Shown here in pieces: positions 43,298-51,601 of a stretch of DNA of 64,000 nucleotides (its first letter is position 1; every line of letters starts with the position of its first letter). The translations under genes and the position numbers were made by a program. The stretch spans positions 361,036 to 425,035 of the forward strand of contig NZ_FORI01000002.1 of NCBI RefSeq assembly GCF_900113965.1, written 5' to 3'. The notes under the pieces are model-generated. The model was not told the DNA's origin and ran no database searches. It saw nothing but the letters and a program-made list of their open reading frames with translations. This stretch comes from Treponema bryantii. Lineage in GTDB: Bacteria > Spirochaetota > Spirochaetia > Treponematales > Treponemataceae.

Positions 43298-43780
43298 ATG
43301 ATAGAAAGTAAACGAGTAAAAATATATCCTGCAAATAAAGAACAAATGGAAAATCAGATAGCTTCAGAAAATGATCCAGAATTAAAGAAGGCTTATAAAG
43401 AAATGCTTCAGGGGTGCATTGACCACCCGGATTTGTGGGACTGGTATGCAATGTGGATTATCGAAAATGAGAATGGAAACAATATCGGTAACTTATGCTA
43501 TAAAGGCTTAGAGGCTGATAAGAATCCGGAAATTGGTTATGGCATTTTTGATGAATTTCAAGGAAGAGGGTATGCAACAGAGGCTGCAAGTCTTGCAATA
43601 AAATGGGCCTTTAATCATCCAGAAGTGAAGGCAGTAGAAGCGGAAACTGATTTTACCAATACTGCCTCACAGAAGGTTTTAGAAAAATGTGGCTTCAAAG
43701 CTACTGGCACTATGGGAGAAGAAGGGCCTAGATATATTTTGTATAGAGAGAAATTGAATAAGAATGAGAGGCAAAAATGA
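43298..43780 (+). CDS. GNAT acetyltransferase, RimJ/RimL type
   Basis: A 160-residue protein with PEIGYGIFDEFQGRGYATEAASLAIKW (motif A, near residues 65-90) and the FTNTASQKVLEKCGFKATG segment characteristic of RimJ/L-like N-acetyltransferases. The acceptor may be a protein N-terminus or small amine. It overlaps the downstream VOC gene by 4 bp (ATGA). Confidence 0.88.
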   Translation: MIESKRVKIYPANKEQMENQIASENDPELKKAYKEMLQGCIDHPDLWDWYAMWIIENENGNNIGNLCYKGLEADKNPEIGYGIFDEFQGRGYATEAASLAIKWAFNHPEVKAVEAETDFTNTASQKVLEKCGFKATGTMGEEGPRYILYREKLNKNERQK

Positions 43781-44154
43781 TTAAAGGCATACACCATATT
43801 TCAATGAAATGCGGAACAGCTGAAGAACTAACTAACGTTCGCAAGTTTTATATAGATATTCTTGGCTTAAAAATTATACGCGAGTGGGCAGAAGGTATGA
43901 TGATTGATACTGGCAATGGCCTGCTCGAGATTTTCACTAATGCTGATGGAACTCACTGCCTTGGCGCAATCCGTCATATGGCACTTCTTACTGATGATGT
44001 TGATGAAATTGCGGCGAAGGTTAAGGCTGCCGGTTACGATCTTTTTATTGAACCGAATGACAAAGATATTCCTTCTGATCCTGTATACCCAATCCGCATG
44101 GCTTTCTGCTACGGCCCGCTTGGAGAGCAGGTTGAGTTTTATATGGAGCGATAA
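43777..44154 (+). CDS. VOC-family (glyoxalase/bleomycin-resistance fold) protein
   Basis: A 125-residue metal-binding beta-alpha-beta protein. GIHHISMKC supplies the first His ligand, FYIDILGLKIIREW follows, IRHMALLTDDVDEIAAKVKAAGYDL supplies the second His, and GEQVEFYM the terminal Glu. Members include glyoxalases, dioxygenases and antibiotic-sequestering proteins; the role here is not determined. Translationally coupled to the upstream GNAT. Confidence 0.85.
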   Translation: MIKGIHHISMKCGTAEELTNVRKFYIDILGLKIIREWAEGMMIDTGNGLLEIFTNADGTHCLGAIRHMALLTDDVDEIAAKVKAAGYDLFIEPNDKDIPSDPVYPIRMAFCYGPLGEQVEFYMER

Positions 44155-44199
44155 AATGCCCGCCTAATTGCCGAGGCATGGAATAACAGGGGGTAAAAT

Positions 44200-44334
44200 A
44201 TGTTAAAAGATTACGAAATAGATAAACCAATTCTTGAAAATGCTATTCCATTTTACGAAAAACTTGGAATGAAGCATGCAGATGAAGTTATGAAATATAA
44301 TCACATCGACTGGACTGAGTGGACAGTAAAGTAA
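44200..44334 (+). pseudogene. C-terminal fragment of a GNAT acetyltransferase
   Basis: A 44-codon frame with GGGGG upstream reads NAIPFYEKLGMKHADEVMKY and ends HIDWTEWTVK, the last strand-helix-strand of a GNAT protein. Motif A and everything before it is missing. The ATG-containing lead (MLKDYEIDKPIL) is unrelated. It is probably debris of a lost gene, still open and translatable. Confidence 0.7.
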
Positions 44335-44336
44335 GA

Positions 44337-44825
44337 ATGGCAAATATAATTACCGGCAGCAGAATCTTATTCAGCATCTCGCTTCTTTTCTTTCCAACTT
44401 TCTCGTCTGCGTTTTATGTATTGTATCTGGCAGCTGGAATTACTGATATGATTGATGGAACTGTTGCACGGAAGACAGGAAAAGCAAGTGAGTTTGGCGC
44501 ACGACTGGATTCTATCGCCGATATCATATTTGTTTTTGTATGCCTTATAAAACTGATTCCGGTTATATGCATTCCAATCTGGCTTTATGTCTGGATTGGA
44601 ATTATTGCACTTATCAAAATCATCAATATTGTTTCTGGCTTAATCATGCAGAAACGATTTGTCCTGCTTCATACAATCACGAACAAGGTAACAGGTCTGC
44701 TGCTTTTTGTATTGCCGCTGACTGTGCCTTTTATGGATTTAAAATATACCGCTATTCCTGTTTGCGTAGTTGCAACTTTTGCGGCAATTCAGGAAGGGCA
44801 TTTTATAAAAACTAATAGATTTTGA
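44337..44825 (+). CDS. CDP-alcohol phosphatidyltransferase
   Basis: A 162-residue membrane enzyme that transfers a phosphatidyl group from CDP-diacylglycerol to an alcohol (head group unknown). The full signature DGTVAR..G..LGARLDSIAD-type pattern is seen as DGTVARKTGKASEFGARLD. Four to five helices follow. The ATG at 44337, directly after the GNAT fragment, is favoured over an in-frame GTG at 44319 that lies within the fragment. Confidence 0.85.
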   Translation: MANIITGSRILFSISLLFFPTFSSAFYVLYLAAGITDMIDGTVARKTGKASEFGARLDSIADIIFVFVCLIKLIPVICIPIWLYVWIGIIALIKIINIVSGLIMQKRFVLLHTITNKVTGLLLFVLPLTVPFMDLKYTAIPVCVVATFAAIQEGHFIKTNRF

Positions 44826-44837
44826 GAGGATTTAAAT

Positions 44838-45287
44838 ATGATTCGAAAGGCAGAGAAAAAAGATTTGGCACGTATCGCAGAGATACAGATATTTAATTAC
44901 AGAATGTATTTCTATCCAATATTTAAAAGCGATGAATATTATTTTGGTGAATTGCAAGTTCCATCGCTCATGAAAAATTATGAAACTCAGCTTGATAGTT
45001 TGTATGTTTATGATGACGGTGTTGTCAAAGGATTTATAAAAGTTGAAGATACATATATTGCAAGACTTTTTGTTGAACCTGTTCTTCAGAATGCCGGCAT
45101 TGGTACCTGTTTGCTGGATTACGCTGTGAAGGAATTCAATGCTGATTATCTTTGGGCACTGGAAAGAAACACAAGCGCCATACGATTTTATGAAAGAAAT
45201 GGTTTTATCGCAACAGGAGAAAAGAAACTGGAAGAAGGTACAACTGAATACCTTGTACTATTAAAAAGAGGAGTTAATAAAGTATGA
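44838..45287 (+). CDS. GNAT acetyltransferase
   Basis: A 149-residue acetyltransferase beginning MIRKAEKKDLARIAEIQIFNY. Motif A is RLFVEPVLQNAGIGTCLLDYAV, followed by LWALERNTSAIRFYERNGF. It is similar in order to phosphinothricin-type GNATs; the acceptor is unknown. GAGAGG precedes the ATG. It overlaps the MBL gene by 4 bp. Confidence 0.85.
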   Translation: MIRKAEKKDLARIAEIQIFNYRMYFYPIFKSDEYYFGELQVPSLMKNYETQLDSLYVYDDGVVKGFIKVEDTYIARLFVEPVLQNAGIGTCLLDYAVKEFNADYLWALERNTSAIRFYERNGFIATGEKKLEEGTTEYLVLLKRGVNKV

Positions 45288-45973
45288 AAGAAATTATTAA
45301 AATCAATGAAGACACCTGGCGTATTGAAGATGAAGGAGTCAGATTTTATTTGTTTTGTGGAAGCGAGAAAGCGGCTCTAATTGATACTGGTATGAATAGT
45401 CCTGATGCAAAACAGATTGCAGAAGGGCTTACAAATCTTCCTCTCATTTTGATAAACACTCATGCGGATCCTGATCATATTTCGGGCAACAGTGCATTTG
45501 GTGAATTTTATATGAATCCAAATGAAGAAGAAAATCTTCATGCTCATAATGGACAGGGTAAGATTCTTCCGATTCACGAAGGTGATGTTATTGATCTTGG
45601 TGACAGGGAGCTTTTGATTATCGACCTCCCTGGACATACTCCTGGCAGCGTTGGAATCATCGATAAAAAGAACCATATTCTCATCAGCGGTGACAGCATT
45701 CAGGACGGTAAAATCTTTATGTTTGGACCAGCGCGAAATCTAAATCAATATATTGAAAGCCTCAAGCATCTTTCTAAATACGAAGATTTGTTCGATGAGA
45801 TTTATCCAATGCACGGAACTTTTCCTGTTCATAAAGATCTGATTCCTAAGCTGATTCAGGGAGCACAATCCATTGTGGATGGAAAGGCTCAGGAATATGC
45901 AAAACCTGTAAACGTGTTTGGCAATGAAGTGACTTTGTATAAATTTGATTATGCTGGCTTCTTGTGTCAGTAA
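45284..45973 (+). CDS. MBL-fold metallohydrolase with HxDxDH motif
   Basis: A 229-residue metallo-beta-lactamase-fold hydrolase. The metal-binding motif reads THADPDH (near residue 62) instead of the usual HxHxDH, so the second histidine is Asp. Other ligands appear in LPGHTPGSVGI, SGDSI and PMHGTF. The deviation may change metal stoichiometry. Function unknown; overlaps the GNAT gene by 4 bp. The first site of the arsR-like promoter lies 10 bp beyond its stop. Confidence 0.78.
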   Translation: MKEIIKINEDTWRIEDEGVRFYLFCGSEKAALIDTGMNSPDAKQIAEGLTNLPLILINTHADPDHISGNSAFGEFYMNPNEEENLHAHNGQGKILPIHEGDVIDLGDRELLIIDLPGHTPGSVGIIDKKNHILISGDSIQDGKIFMFGPARNLNQYIESLKHLSKYEDLFDEIYPMHGTFPVHKDLIPKLIQGAQSIVDGKAQEYAKPVNVFGNEVTLYKFDYAGFLCQ

Positions 45974-45982
45974 AAAAAACAT

Positions 45983-46035
45983 ATTGACAATCATCTATGT
46001 ATTATTTATAGTTCCTCACATAGACAATTATCTAT
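45983..46035 (+). promoter_or_regulatory. Promoter and paired ArsR-type operators
   Basis: TTGACA (45984-45989), 17-nt spacer, TATAGT (46007-46012). A near-palindromic ATAGACAATTATCTAT lies at 46020-46035 and a close copy, ATTGACAATCATCTAT, at 45983-45998 overlaps the -35 (13 of 16 bases shared). Such AT-rich dyads flanking a promoter are typical of ArsR/SmtB autoregulation, and the gene immediately downstream encodes an ArsR protein. Confidence 0.78.
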
Positions 46036-46047
46036 ATGAGGAAGGCT

Positions 46048-46368
46048 ATGAAAGAATCAGAAATCGCTGTTATTTGCAAAGCTCTGGGTGATGAAAATCG
46101 TGTTCAGATTATAAAAATGCTGACAGGCGGTGAATTGTGTGCATGTAAAATTCTTGATGCATTTAATATCACGCAGCCAACACTTTCTCATCACATGAAA
46201 ATTTTAACTGACTGCAATCTTGTGAATTCCCGAAAAGAAGGGAAGTGGACATATTATTCGATAAACAACGAAACCTTCTTAAATTTCAAAAATGCTCTTT
46301 CTGAGTTTACCTGTAAAACTTCATCAAAGAAAAAAACTGCCGGCCAGTGCTGCTGCTATAAGGACTAG
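46048..46368 (+). CDS. ArsR/SmtB-family metal(loid)-responsive repressor
   Basis: A 106-residue winged-helix repressor. The recognition segment includes the ELCACKILDAF metal-site region (near residues 31-41), followed by ITQPTLSHHMKILTDCNLVNSRKEGKWTYYSIN. Two Cys in ELCAC match the As(III)-type ligand set, and a CCC cluster lies at the C-terminus. The ATG at 46048 is preferred because GAGGAAGG precedes it. Likely autoregulated through the dyads at 45983-46035 and coupled to the permease 4 bp downstream. Confidence 0.9.
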   Translation: MKESEIAVICKALGDENRVQIIKMLTGGELCACKILDAFNITQPTLSHHMKILTDCNLVNSRKEGKWTYYSINNETFLNFKNALSEFTCKTSSKKKTAGQCCCYKD

Positions 46369-46372
46369 TTAT

Positions 46373-47374
46373 ATGGGAGCTTTTATTCAGAATCAGATAC
46401 TTGGAATGCTGTGGCTTAAAGCTCTTACTGGGAAAATGCTGACAGCTTTTGGGCTTGATATAGAAAGCCGCATTGGTGGAAGCGTTCACTTTTTCTTTTA
46501 TGATGTGATTAAAATTACCCTTCTGCTTTTTGTGCTGATTTTTATAATCTCATATATTCAGTCGTTTTTTCCACCGGAACGAAGTAAGAAAATCCTTTCG
46601 CGCTGTAAAGGCTTTCCTGCACGGGTGATTGCGGCTCTTTTGGGAACTGTAACATCTTTTTGTTCCTGTTCTTCAATTCCGCTTTTTATGGGATTCACTA
46701 CGGCGGGGCTTCCTCTTGGAGTAACTTTCAGTTTTTTGATTTCTTCCCCAATGGTTGATTTTGCGTCGCTGATTCTTTTGACCAGTATCTTTGGCTGGAA
46801 GATTGCGATTGCTTATGTTGTACTCGGTCTTGTTGTTGCAATTGCAGGTGGAACTATAATCGAGCATCTCCATATGGAAGATCAGGTTGAAGTGTTACTT
46901 ACTCCTGTAAAATGCTGCTGCTCATGTTCAAAAGCAAAAACAACTCAGAAACAGAGACTCGTGTTATCAATGCATTCTGTTACTGATACTCTCAAAAAAG
47001 TTTTCCCTTATATTCTTCTGAGTGTTGCTGTGGGCGCTGTAATTCACAACTGGATTCCTGAGAATTGGATTATCAATACACTTGGTGTGAAAAATCCGCT
47101 TGGAGTAATTCTTGCGGTGTTTGCCGGCATTCCAATGTATTCAGATATTTTTGGATGTATTTCAATTTCTGAAAGTTTGCTGGCAAAGGGTGCGCTCTTG
47201 GGAGTTGTACTCAGCTTTATGATGGCAGTAACGACTTTGAGTTTGCCTTCACTGATTATGTTGAAAAAAGTGATTAAAACAAAGCTGCTGGTAGTTTTTG
47301 TTTCAATCTGTGTGGCAGGAATTATTCTTGTCGGATATTTTTTCAATGCTTTTCAGGCATTGTTTTTGAATTAA
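46373..47374 (+). CDS. Permease of the DUF318/ArsP-like family
   Basis: A 333-residue membrane protein with about eight helices. The family motif TSFCSCSSIPLFMGFTTAGLPLGVTFSFL (near residues 88-116) is clear, and a cytoplasmic loop carries VKCCCSCSKAKTT, probably a metal-binding Cys cluster. Paired with ArsR, it most likely exports arsenic, organoarsenicals or a thiophilic metal. The exact substrate is not evident. The second half contains AGIPMYSDIFG, which repeats the topology of the first. Confidence 0.85.
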   Translation: MGAFIQNQILGMLWLKALTGKMLTAFGLDIESRIGGSVHFFFYDVIKITLLLFVLIFIISYIQSFFPPERSKKILSRCKGFPARVIAALLGTVTSFCSCSSIPLFMGFTTAGLPLGVTFSFLISSPMVDFASLILLTSIFGWKIAIAYVVLGLVVAIAGGTIIEHLHMEDQVEVLLTPVKCCCSCSKAKTTQKQRLVLSMHSVTDTLKKVFPYILLSVAVGAVIHNWIPENWIINTLGVKNPLGVILAVFAGIPMYSDIFGCISISESLLAKGALLGVVLSFMMAVTTLSLPSLIMLKKVIKTKLLVVFVSICVAGIILVGYFFNAFQALFLN

Positions 47375-47433
47375 ATAAATTGTTAATATAAAGAAAAAAG
47401 AAAAGGTTGAATAAATTATTATAGAGGAACGCA

Positions 47434-47835
47434 ATGAATTTTAATCCAAGCGAAGAAGAAATCAATTTTGTAAATGACGCGCTGCGAAAGTTCAATGAAG
47501 AAAAGGTTGGACCGGATAATCATGTTCTTTTGAATATTGTTGAATATGATGAAAACAAAAATGTAATTGCCGGAATCCTTGGCGGTACTTATTGGGGCTG
47601 GATGCATATTGATATTCTCTGGGTTGATGAGAAATATCGTAAGCAGGGGCTTGGATCAAAACTGCTCGAGGCCGCAGAATCAGAAGCAAAAAAACGAGGC
47701 TGTCATTCTGTTCATGTTGATACCATGTCCTGGCAGGCTCCTGAGTTCTATAAAAAGCACGGTTACAAAATCATTGGTGAACTGAACGACATTCCGGATG
47801 GAAACAAGAAGTTTCATTTGATCAAAGATTTATAA
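47434..47835 (+). CDS. GNAT acetyltransferase
   Basis: A 133-residue GNAT with motif A DILWVDEKYRKQGLGSKLLEAAES (near residues 54-77) and the C-terminal APEFYKKHGYKIIGEL. Preceded by GAGGAACGC. It is convergent with the HTH-DUF5680 gene, with the stop codons adjoining. The acceptor is unknown. Confidence 0.87.
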   Translation: MNFNPSEEEINFVNDALRKFNEEKVGPDNHVLLNIVEYDENKNVIAGILGGTYWGWMHIDILWVDEKYRKQGLGSKLLEAAESEAKKRGCHSVHVDTMSWQAPEFYKKHGYKIIGELNDIPDGNKKFHLIKDL

Positions 47836-48525
47836 TTAAACAATAATTCCGCCATGGAAGTGTAATTCGTAAATCTTTGTTTCCAGATAGAAGATATCTT
47901 CGTAGCCCTGGAACCATTCGAAATCTCCGTTGGTCTGGCAGTGGTAGGTGTAGTCGCCCTGCCGGAAAATGTCTGGACCGCGGTAAGGCTTATCAGCCGG
48001 AACTTCAAAAAGTGCCGCCTTGAGGAAATCTCCAGAGAATGGCTCGCCTGTTACACGGCCATAGTAATTCATAGACCACAGCGGTTTACCGTTGCGCCAG
48101 ACAGCTTCTTCGCCGGCAAAGTCTTTTCCACCAAGATAAGTATCTATGTATAAAAGTTCGCCTGCCGGAGTTTTTTCTTCATATTTCAAATCGTGTGAAG
48201 CAGGGCGGCTAGGGGCAACTTCGGCTCCGTGTCCCGCGTAGGTTTTCTGCTTTGCTTTAATAAGGAAACTGATGAGTTCTGTGCGGTCGGTTTTATCTTC
48301 ACTCTCCGTCAACGGAATATTGCAGTCATCATCATTTTTTACTATGCGGTCAATCGGAATATGATAAAGATTACTCAAAGCAATAAGGCCGTCGAGCTCA
48401 GGTATGGCAAGTCCGTTTTCCCATTTGCTTACAGTCTGGCGAGCAATGTGCAGTTTATCTGCCAGTTCTTCCTGCGAATATCCGTTTTGTTTTCTGAGTA
48501 AGATGAGCTTTTCACCTAAAATCAT
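47836..48525 (-). CDS. XRE-type HTH with DUF5680 sensor-like domain
   Basis: A 229-residue protein with an N-terminal XRE HTH (LILLRKQNGYSQEELADKLHIARQTVSKWE, residues 6-36). The C-terminal domain starts ISFLIKAKQKTYAGHGAEVAPSRPASHDLKYEE, which I associate with DUF5680. That region also occurs alone in proteins of unknown function, so here it may sense a ligand. ATG at 48525 follows GAGGTG; a GTG 6 nt upstream is also in frame. Confidence 0.78.
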   Translation of the reverse strand: MILGEKLILLRKQNGYSQEELADKLHIARQTVSKWENGLAIPELDGLIALSNLYHIPIDRIVKNDDDCNIPLTESEDKTDRTELISFLIKAKQKTYAGHGAEVAPSRPASHDLKYEEKTPAGELLYIDTYLGGKDFAGEEAVWRNGKPLWSMNYYGRVTGEPFSGDFLKAALFEVPADKPYRGPDIFRQGDYTYHCQTNGDFEWFQGYEDIFYLETKIYELHFHGGIIV

Positions 48526-48673
48526 ATTCACCTCGTTGGTTATAAGGTAACACAGAAAAAGGTTTATTTACACCGCTTTCTGAATGCAAAAATGTAACGG
48601 CGAAGTGACAAAAATTGTGATTCGAGTTTAGTTATTTGTTATAATAAAATCTGTTTGGATATAGGTGAATAGC

Positions 48674-49045
48674 ATGAACATTAAATCCTTTTGGAAAGCT
48701 GTGATTTCGCAGAACAGAGCAGAGTTACCGTCATATTTTATTGAGGATGCTTCAATTTTTTGGCATTGTACAAACGAACAGTTTAGTGTTGAAGAATATG
48801 TAAAAGTGAATTGCGATTATCCTGGAAAGTGGGAAGGTGAAATTGAGCGTTTGGTTGAAAATAAAGATGAAGTAATTTTAGCCGGACATGTTTATTCATC
48901 AGATAAAAAAATATCCTGCCATGTTGTGAGCTTTATAAAATTGGTGAATGACAAAATCTCCAGACTGGATGAATACTGGGCAGATGATGGAGAAGCTCCA
49001 GATTGGAGACGTAAAATGAATCTTGGAAAGCCCTTTAAGGCATGA
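48674..49045 (+). CDS. NTF2/SnoaL-like small protein
   Basis: A 123-residue protein with the cone-shaped alpha+beta pattern of the NTF2-like fold: FWKAVISQNRAELPSYF, then FSVEEYVKVNCDYPGKWEGEIERLV, DEVILAGHVYS, SCHVVSFIKLVNDKISRLDEYW. It could be an enzyme or binding protein; no specific function is indicated. It is convergent with a GNAT gene. Confidence 0.7.
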   Translation: MNIKSFWKAVISQNRAELPSYFIEDASIFWHCTNEQFSVEEYVKVNCDYPGKWEGEIERLVENKDEVILAGHVYSSDKKISCHVVSFIKLVNDKISRLDEYWADDGEAPDWRRKMNLGKPFKA

Positions 49046-49066
49046 CCGTCGACGTATTCTATTAGA

Positions 49067-49570
49067 TTATTTTTTGATTCGCACATAATAGTGCTCGTCA
49101 TCTTCTTTTACGATGCGGCCACCGTTCTTCTGCATTACCTTTAGAGAGGCTGGATTGTCGCGGTTTACACGAAGATAGAATTCATCTTCTGGAACTATTG
49201 TTCGGGCAACTTCCAGTGTGAGAGCGAGGCCTCTAGTCCCGTAGCCTTTGCCACGGTATTCCTTTTTAATAAACTGCCCGATGTGTCCGCCGCCTTCTCG
49301 CAGCGCATCATTCAGATAATGACGGATTCTGAACTGGCCGACGATTGTGTCATCTTCCCATAAAAACAAAAAAGTTTCTGGTACCATCCAGTCTGGCAGG
49401 TTTTCACCGCGGGAGAATCTGAGCATATCCGGTAAAGCCTTGTTTTCAAAATCATCATGCGATATTCCAGACCAGGCATTTGTAAGCCCGTTTTCGTCTT
49501 CCGGCATATCGCGCACAAAAGCCCATTCTTTTTCGATATCTTCAAGGTTTGCTTTTTTTACATATAACAT
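49067..49570 (-). CDS. GNAT acetyltransferase
   Basis: A 167-residue GNAT. Motif A reads GGHIGQFIKKEYRGKGYGTRGLALTLEVA (near residues 95-122), then YLRVNRDNPASLKVMQKNGGRIV. It resembles acetyltransferases of the RimI-like small-molecule group; the acceptor is unknown. ATG at 49570 follows GAGGGG. It is the only GNAT of this cluster on the minus strand between 42 and 60 kb. Confidence 0.87.
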   Translation of the reverse strand: MLYVKKANLEDIEKEWAFVRDMPEDENGLTNAWSGISHDDFENKALPDMLRFSRGENLPDWMVPETFLFLWEDDTIVGQFRIRHYLNDALREGGGHIGQFIKKEYRGKGYGTRGLALTLEVARTIVPEDEFYLRVNRDNPASLKVMQKNGGRIVKEDDEHYYVRIKK

Positions 49571-49648
49571 TTTGTACCCCTCTAGCAGTATTTTATTTAT
49601 GAACATTTTACCATATTTATTCAGAGTATTAAAACTATGATTATATGA

Positions 49649-49684
49649 TATAATAATTCTAATACTAGTCTACATGGTAGACTA
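49649..49684 (+). promoter_or_regulatory. -10 box with perfect dyad operator upstream of ASCH operon
   Basis: TATAAT at 49649-49654 is followed at 49666-49684 by TAGTCTAC-ATG-GTAGACTA, an exact 8-bp inverted repeat. It starts about where the RNA would begin. It could bind a dimeric repressor or form a 5' hairpin in the mRNA. AGAGGA and the ASCH start codon follow. No cognate repressor gene is obvious nearby. Confidence 0.65.
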
Positions 49685-49698
49685 AGAGGAAAAAAGTT

Positions 49699-50175
49699 AT
49701 GAGTACACCTAATCAAGTTTGGAATAATTATTTGAAGTCTCTTGGAGAAGACCCCGTAAAGACAGAAAAAGCCTTTCCGATAGTAGATCATTTTTGTGAT
49801 GAAAAAGAACAGACAGATAACCTTTATAATTTAGTAATTCAAGGAATAAAACGAGCAACTACAGCAAGTGTAAAAATTTGTGAGTACTATAATGAAGATT
49901 TTTCAAAACCTGGGGATTACTGGATACTAACAAATTTTGATGAGACTGAATGTTGCGTATTGCAGACTGTAAAATCAACAATCAAAAAATTTAATCAAAT
50001 TACTGAAGAAGACGCATATATCGAAGGTGAAGGTGATAAAACTTTGAAATACTGGCGGGAAGTTCATAAGTCTTTTTTCGAAGAAGAATATAAAAGTCTT
50101 GGCTGGAAATTTTCTGAAGACATAGAAGTTGTCTTTGAAGAGTTCAAAGTTGTATATGTTGATACTGTAGCTTAA
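49699..50175 (+). CDS. ASCH-domain protein
   Basis: A 158-residue protein with the ASCH (PUA-like) fold: FCDEKEQTDNLYNLVIQGIKRATTASVKICEYYNE, GDYWILTNF, CCVLQTVKSTIKKFNQI, and the terminal WREVHKSFFEEEY..VVFEEFKVVY. This class binds RNA or hydrolyses N4-acetylcytidine in some members. It heads a same-strand run extending to about 54.5 kb and is preceded by the dyad at 49666-49684. Confidence 0.85.
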   Translation: MSTPNQVWNNYLKSLGEDPVKTEKAFPIVDHFCDEKEQTDNLYNLVIQGIKRATTASVKICEYYNEDFSKPGDYWILTNFDETECCVLQTVKSTIKKFNQITEEDAYIEGEGDKTLKYWREVHKSFFEEEYKSLGWKFSEDIEVVFEEFKVVYVDTVA

Positions 50176-50186
50176 CGGGAAGAATA

Positions 50187-50702
50187 ATGAATTACATAAT
50201 CGAAACAGAACGTTTAAAATTACGCGAGCTCACTTTGGATGATACAGAAAAGCTTGCACTTGTGCTTTCGGATCCACAATCTATGAGATTTTATCCGCAT
50301 CCTTTTTCCAGGGAAGAAGTTGAGAACTGGATTAAATGGAATATCGACAATTACAAAAAATACGGCTTTGGACTTTGGGCTGTGCTTGAAAAAGAATCAG
50401 ACGAATTCATCGGCGACTGTGGAATCACCATGCAGCAGGTGGAAGATAATTTATTCCCCGAGATTGGATATCACTTAAGAAAAGAATTTCGCGGCAAAGG
50501 TTATGCTACCGAAGCTGCCCGTGCCTGTTCAGATTTTGCAAAGAGCAGGGGAATCAAACAGATTATTTCCTACATGAAGTCCAACAATCTTCCGTCCCGC
50601 CATGTTGCCGAACGAAATGGTATGACCTATGTAAAATCTTTTACCAAGACTGTAATGGGAAAAGTTGTAGAAGACGAAGTTCTTTATATGAAAACATTAT
50701 AG
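50187..50702 (+). CDS. GNAT acetyltransferase, RimJ/RimL type
   Basis: A 171-residue protein with the RimJ/L start IETERLKLRELTLDDTEKLALVLSDP, motif A FPEIGYHLRKEFRGKGYATEAARACSDF and the C-terminal NNLPSRHVAERNGM. Similar proteins acetylate ribosomal protein N-termini or antibiotics. It is 11 bp after the ASCH gene and 10 bp before the methyltransferase. Confidence 0.88.
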   Translation: MNYIIETERLKLRELTLDDTEKLALVLSDPQSMRFYPHPFSREEVENWIKWNIDNYKKYGFGLWAVLEKESDEFIGDCGITMQQVEDNLFPEIGYHLRKEFRGKGYATEAARACSDFAKSRGIKQIISYMKSNNLPSRHVAERNGMTYVKSFTKTVMGKVVEDEVLYMKTL

Positions 50703-50712
50703 GCGGCTTAGA

Positions 50713-51600
50713 ATGGAAAACTGGGATGATAAGTTTGACTATTTAAAACTGACACGCTCTCTTTATCTGAATATTGACTATCTTCAGTTTCTTATTGAAA
50801 AGGTCTGGAAGATTACGAAGAAAGTTGATGTGATAGATTTTGGCTGTGGTTACGGATATCTTGGGCTAGTGCTGATGTCATTGCTACCGAACGGTAGTTC
50901 CTACACTGGAGTTGATATTTCTGAAAAACTAATCAATAAAGGAAAAGAGATTTTTAAGGAACTCCCGTTTAATCATAAGTTTATTCTTTCATCAGTAAAC
51001 AACGTTCCAGAAAAAGATGATACTTTTGACATCGCAATTTGTAATAGCGTTCTGATGCACATTCCTGAGCCAGATGCTGTGCTGGCAGAAATGAAACGCA
51101 TCACAAAAAATGACGGTATGATTATTACCTGCGAATCAAACTGGAATGCGGTAAACGCCCTTCTTTATATCGATGGCATTAAAAAAAGTAAAATCACAGA
51201 CCTTGGTTTTCTGCAAATCCTGTTTGAACGCATTCATGAAAAAACAAAAACAGATGGAAATATCGGAATGAAAATGCCTGTCATCATGGCACGGAATAAT
51301 ATCAAAAATATTCAGGCCCGCATCAGTGACAGCGTTCGGATTATTCTCGCAGATGAAAAAAAAGAAGATCAGGATTCTATTTACACCTCATTACAATCTG
51401 ATGGTTTTGGAGAAGAACTTAGCGATGAACAAAAATCAAAGAAAATTAATTGGTTTATGGAACTCGGATTTTCGGAAGAAGAAGCAACCAAATATCTTGA
51501 AAAAGAAATCAAACTGAACGAAATCTTCAGAAACCGCGACGAGTTGAATCTGGTTTATGCTGCTGCCATGACTTTCTGTTTTGGCTATGTAAGGAAGTGA
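50713..51600 (+). CDS. Class I SAM-dependent methyltransferase
   Basis: A 295-residue enzyme with the SAM motif VIDFGCGYGYLGLVLMSLL (near residues 38-56), the second motif YTGVDISEKLINKGKEIF, and NVPEKDDTFDIAICNSVLMHIPEPDAVLAEMKRI. The C-terminal 110 residues are an extended helical region of no known family. Substrate unknown. Its stop is followed 1 nt later by the GrpB start. Confidence 0.85.
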   Translation: MENWDDKFDYLKLTRSLYLNIDYLQFLIEKVWKITKKVDVIDFGCGYGYLGLVLMSLLPNGSSYTGVDISEKLINKGKEIFKELPFNHKFILSSVNNVPEKDDTFDIAICNSVLMHIPEPDAVLAEMKRITKNDGMIITCESNWNAVNALLYIDGIKKSKITDLGFLQILFERIHEKTKTDGNIGMKMPVIMARNNIKNIQARISDSVRIILADEKKEDQDSIYTSLQSDGFGEELSDEQKSKKINWFMELGFSEEEATKYLEKEIKLNEIFRNRDELNLVYAAAMTFCFGYVRK

Positions 51601-51601
51601 A

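Noticed and set aside
44155..44199. Possible recombination site in the 45-bp gap after the VOC gene
   Set aside because: Only a weak TGCC..GGCA pairing is present and no second copy occurs in the window.
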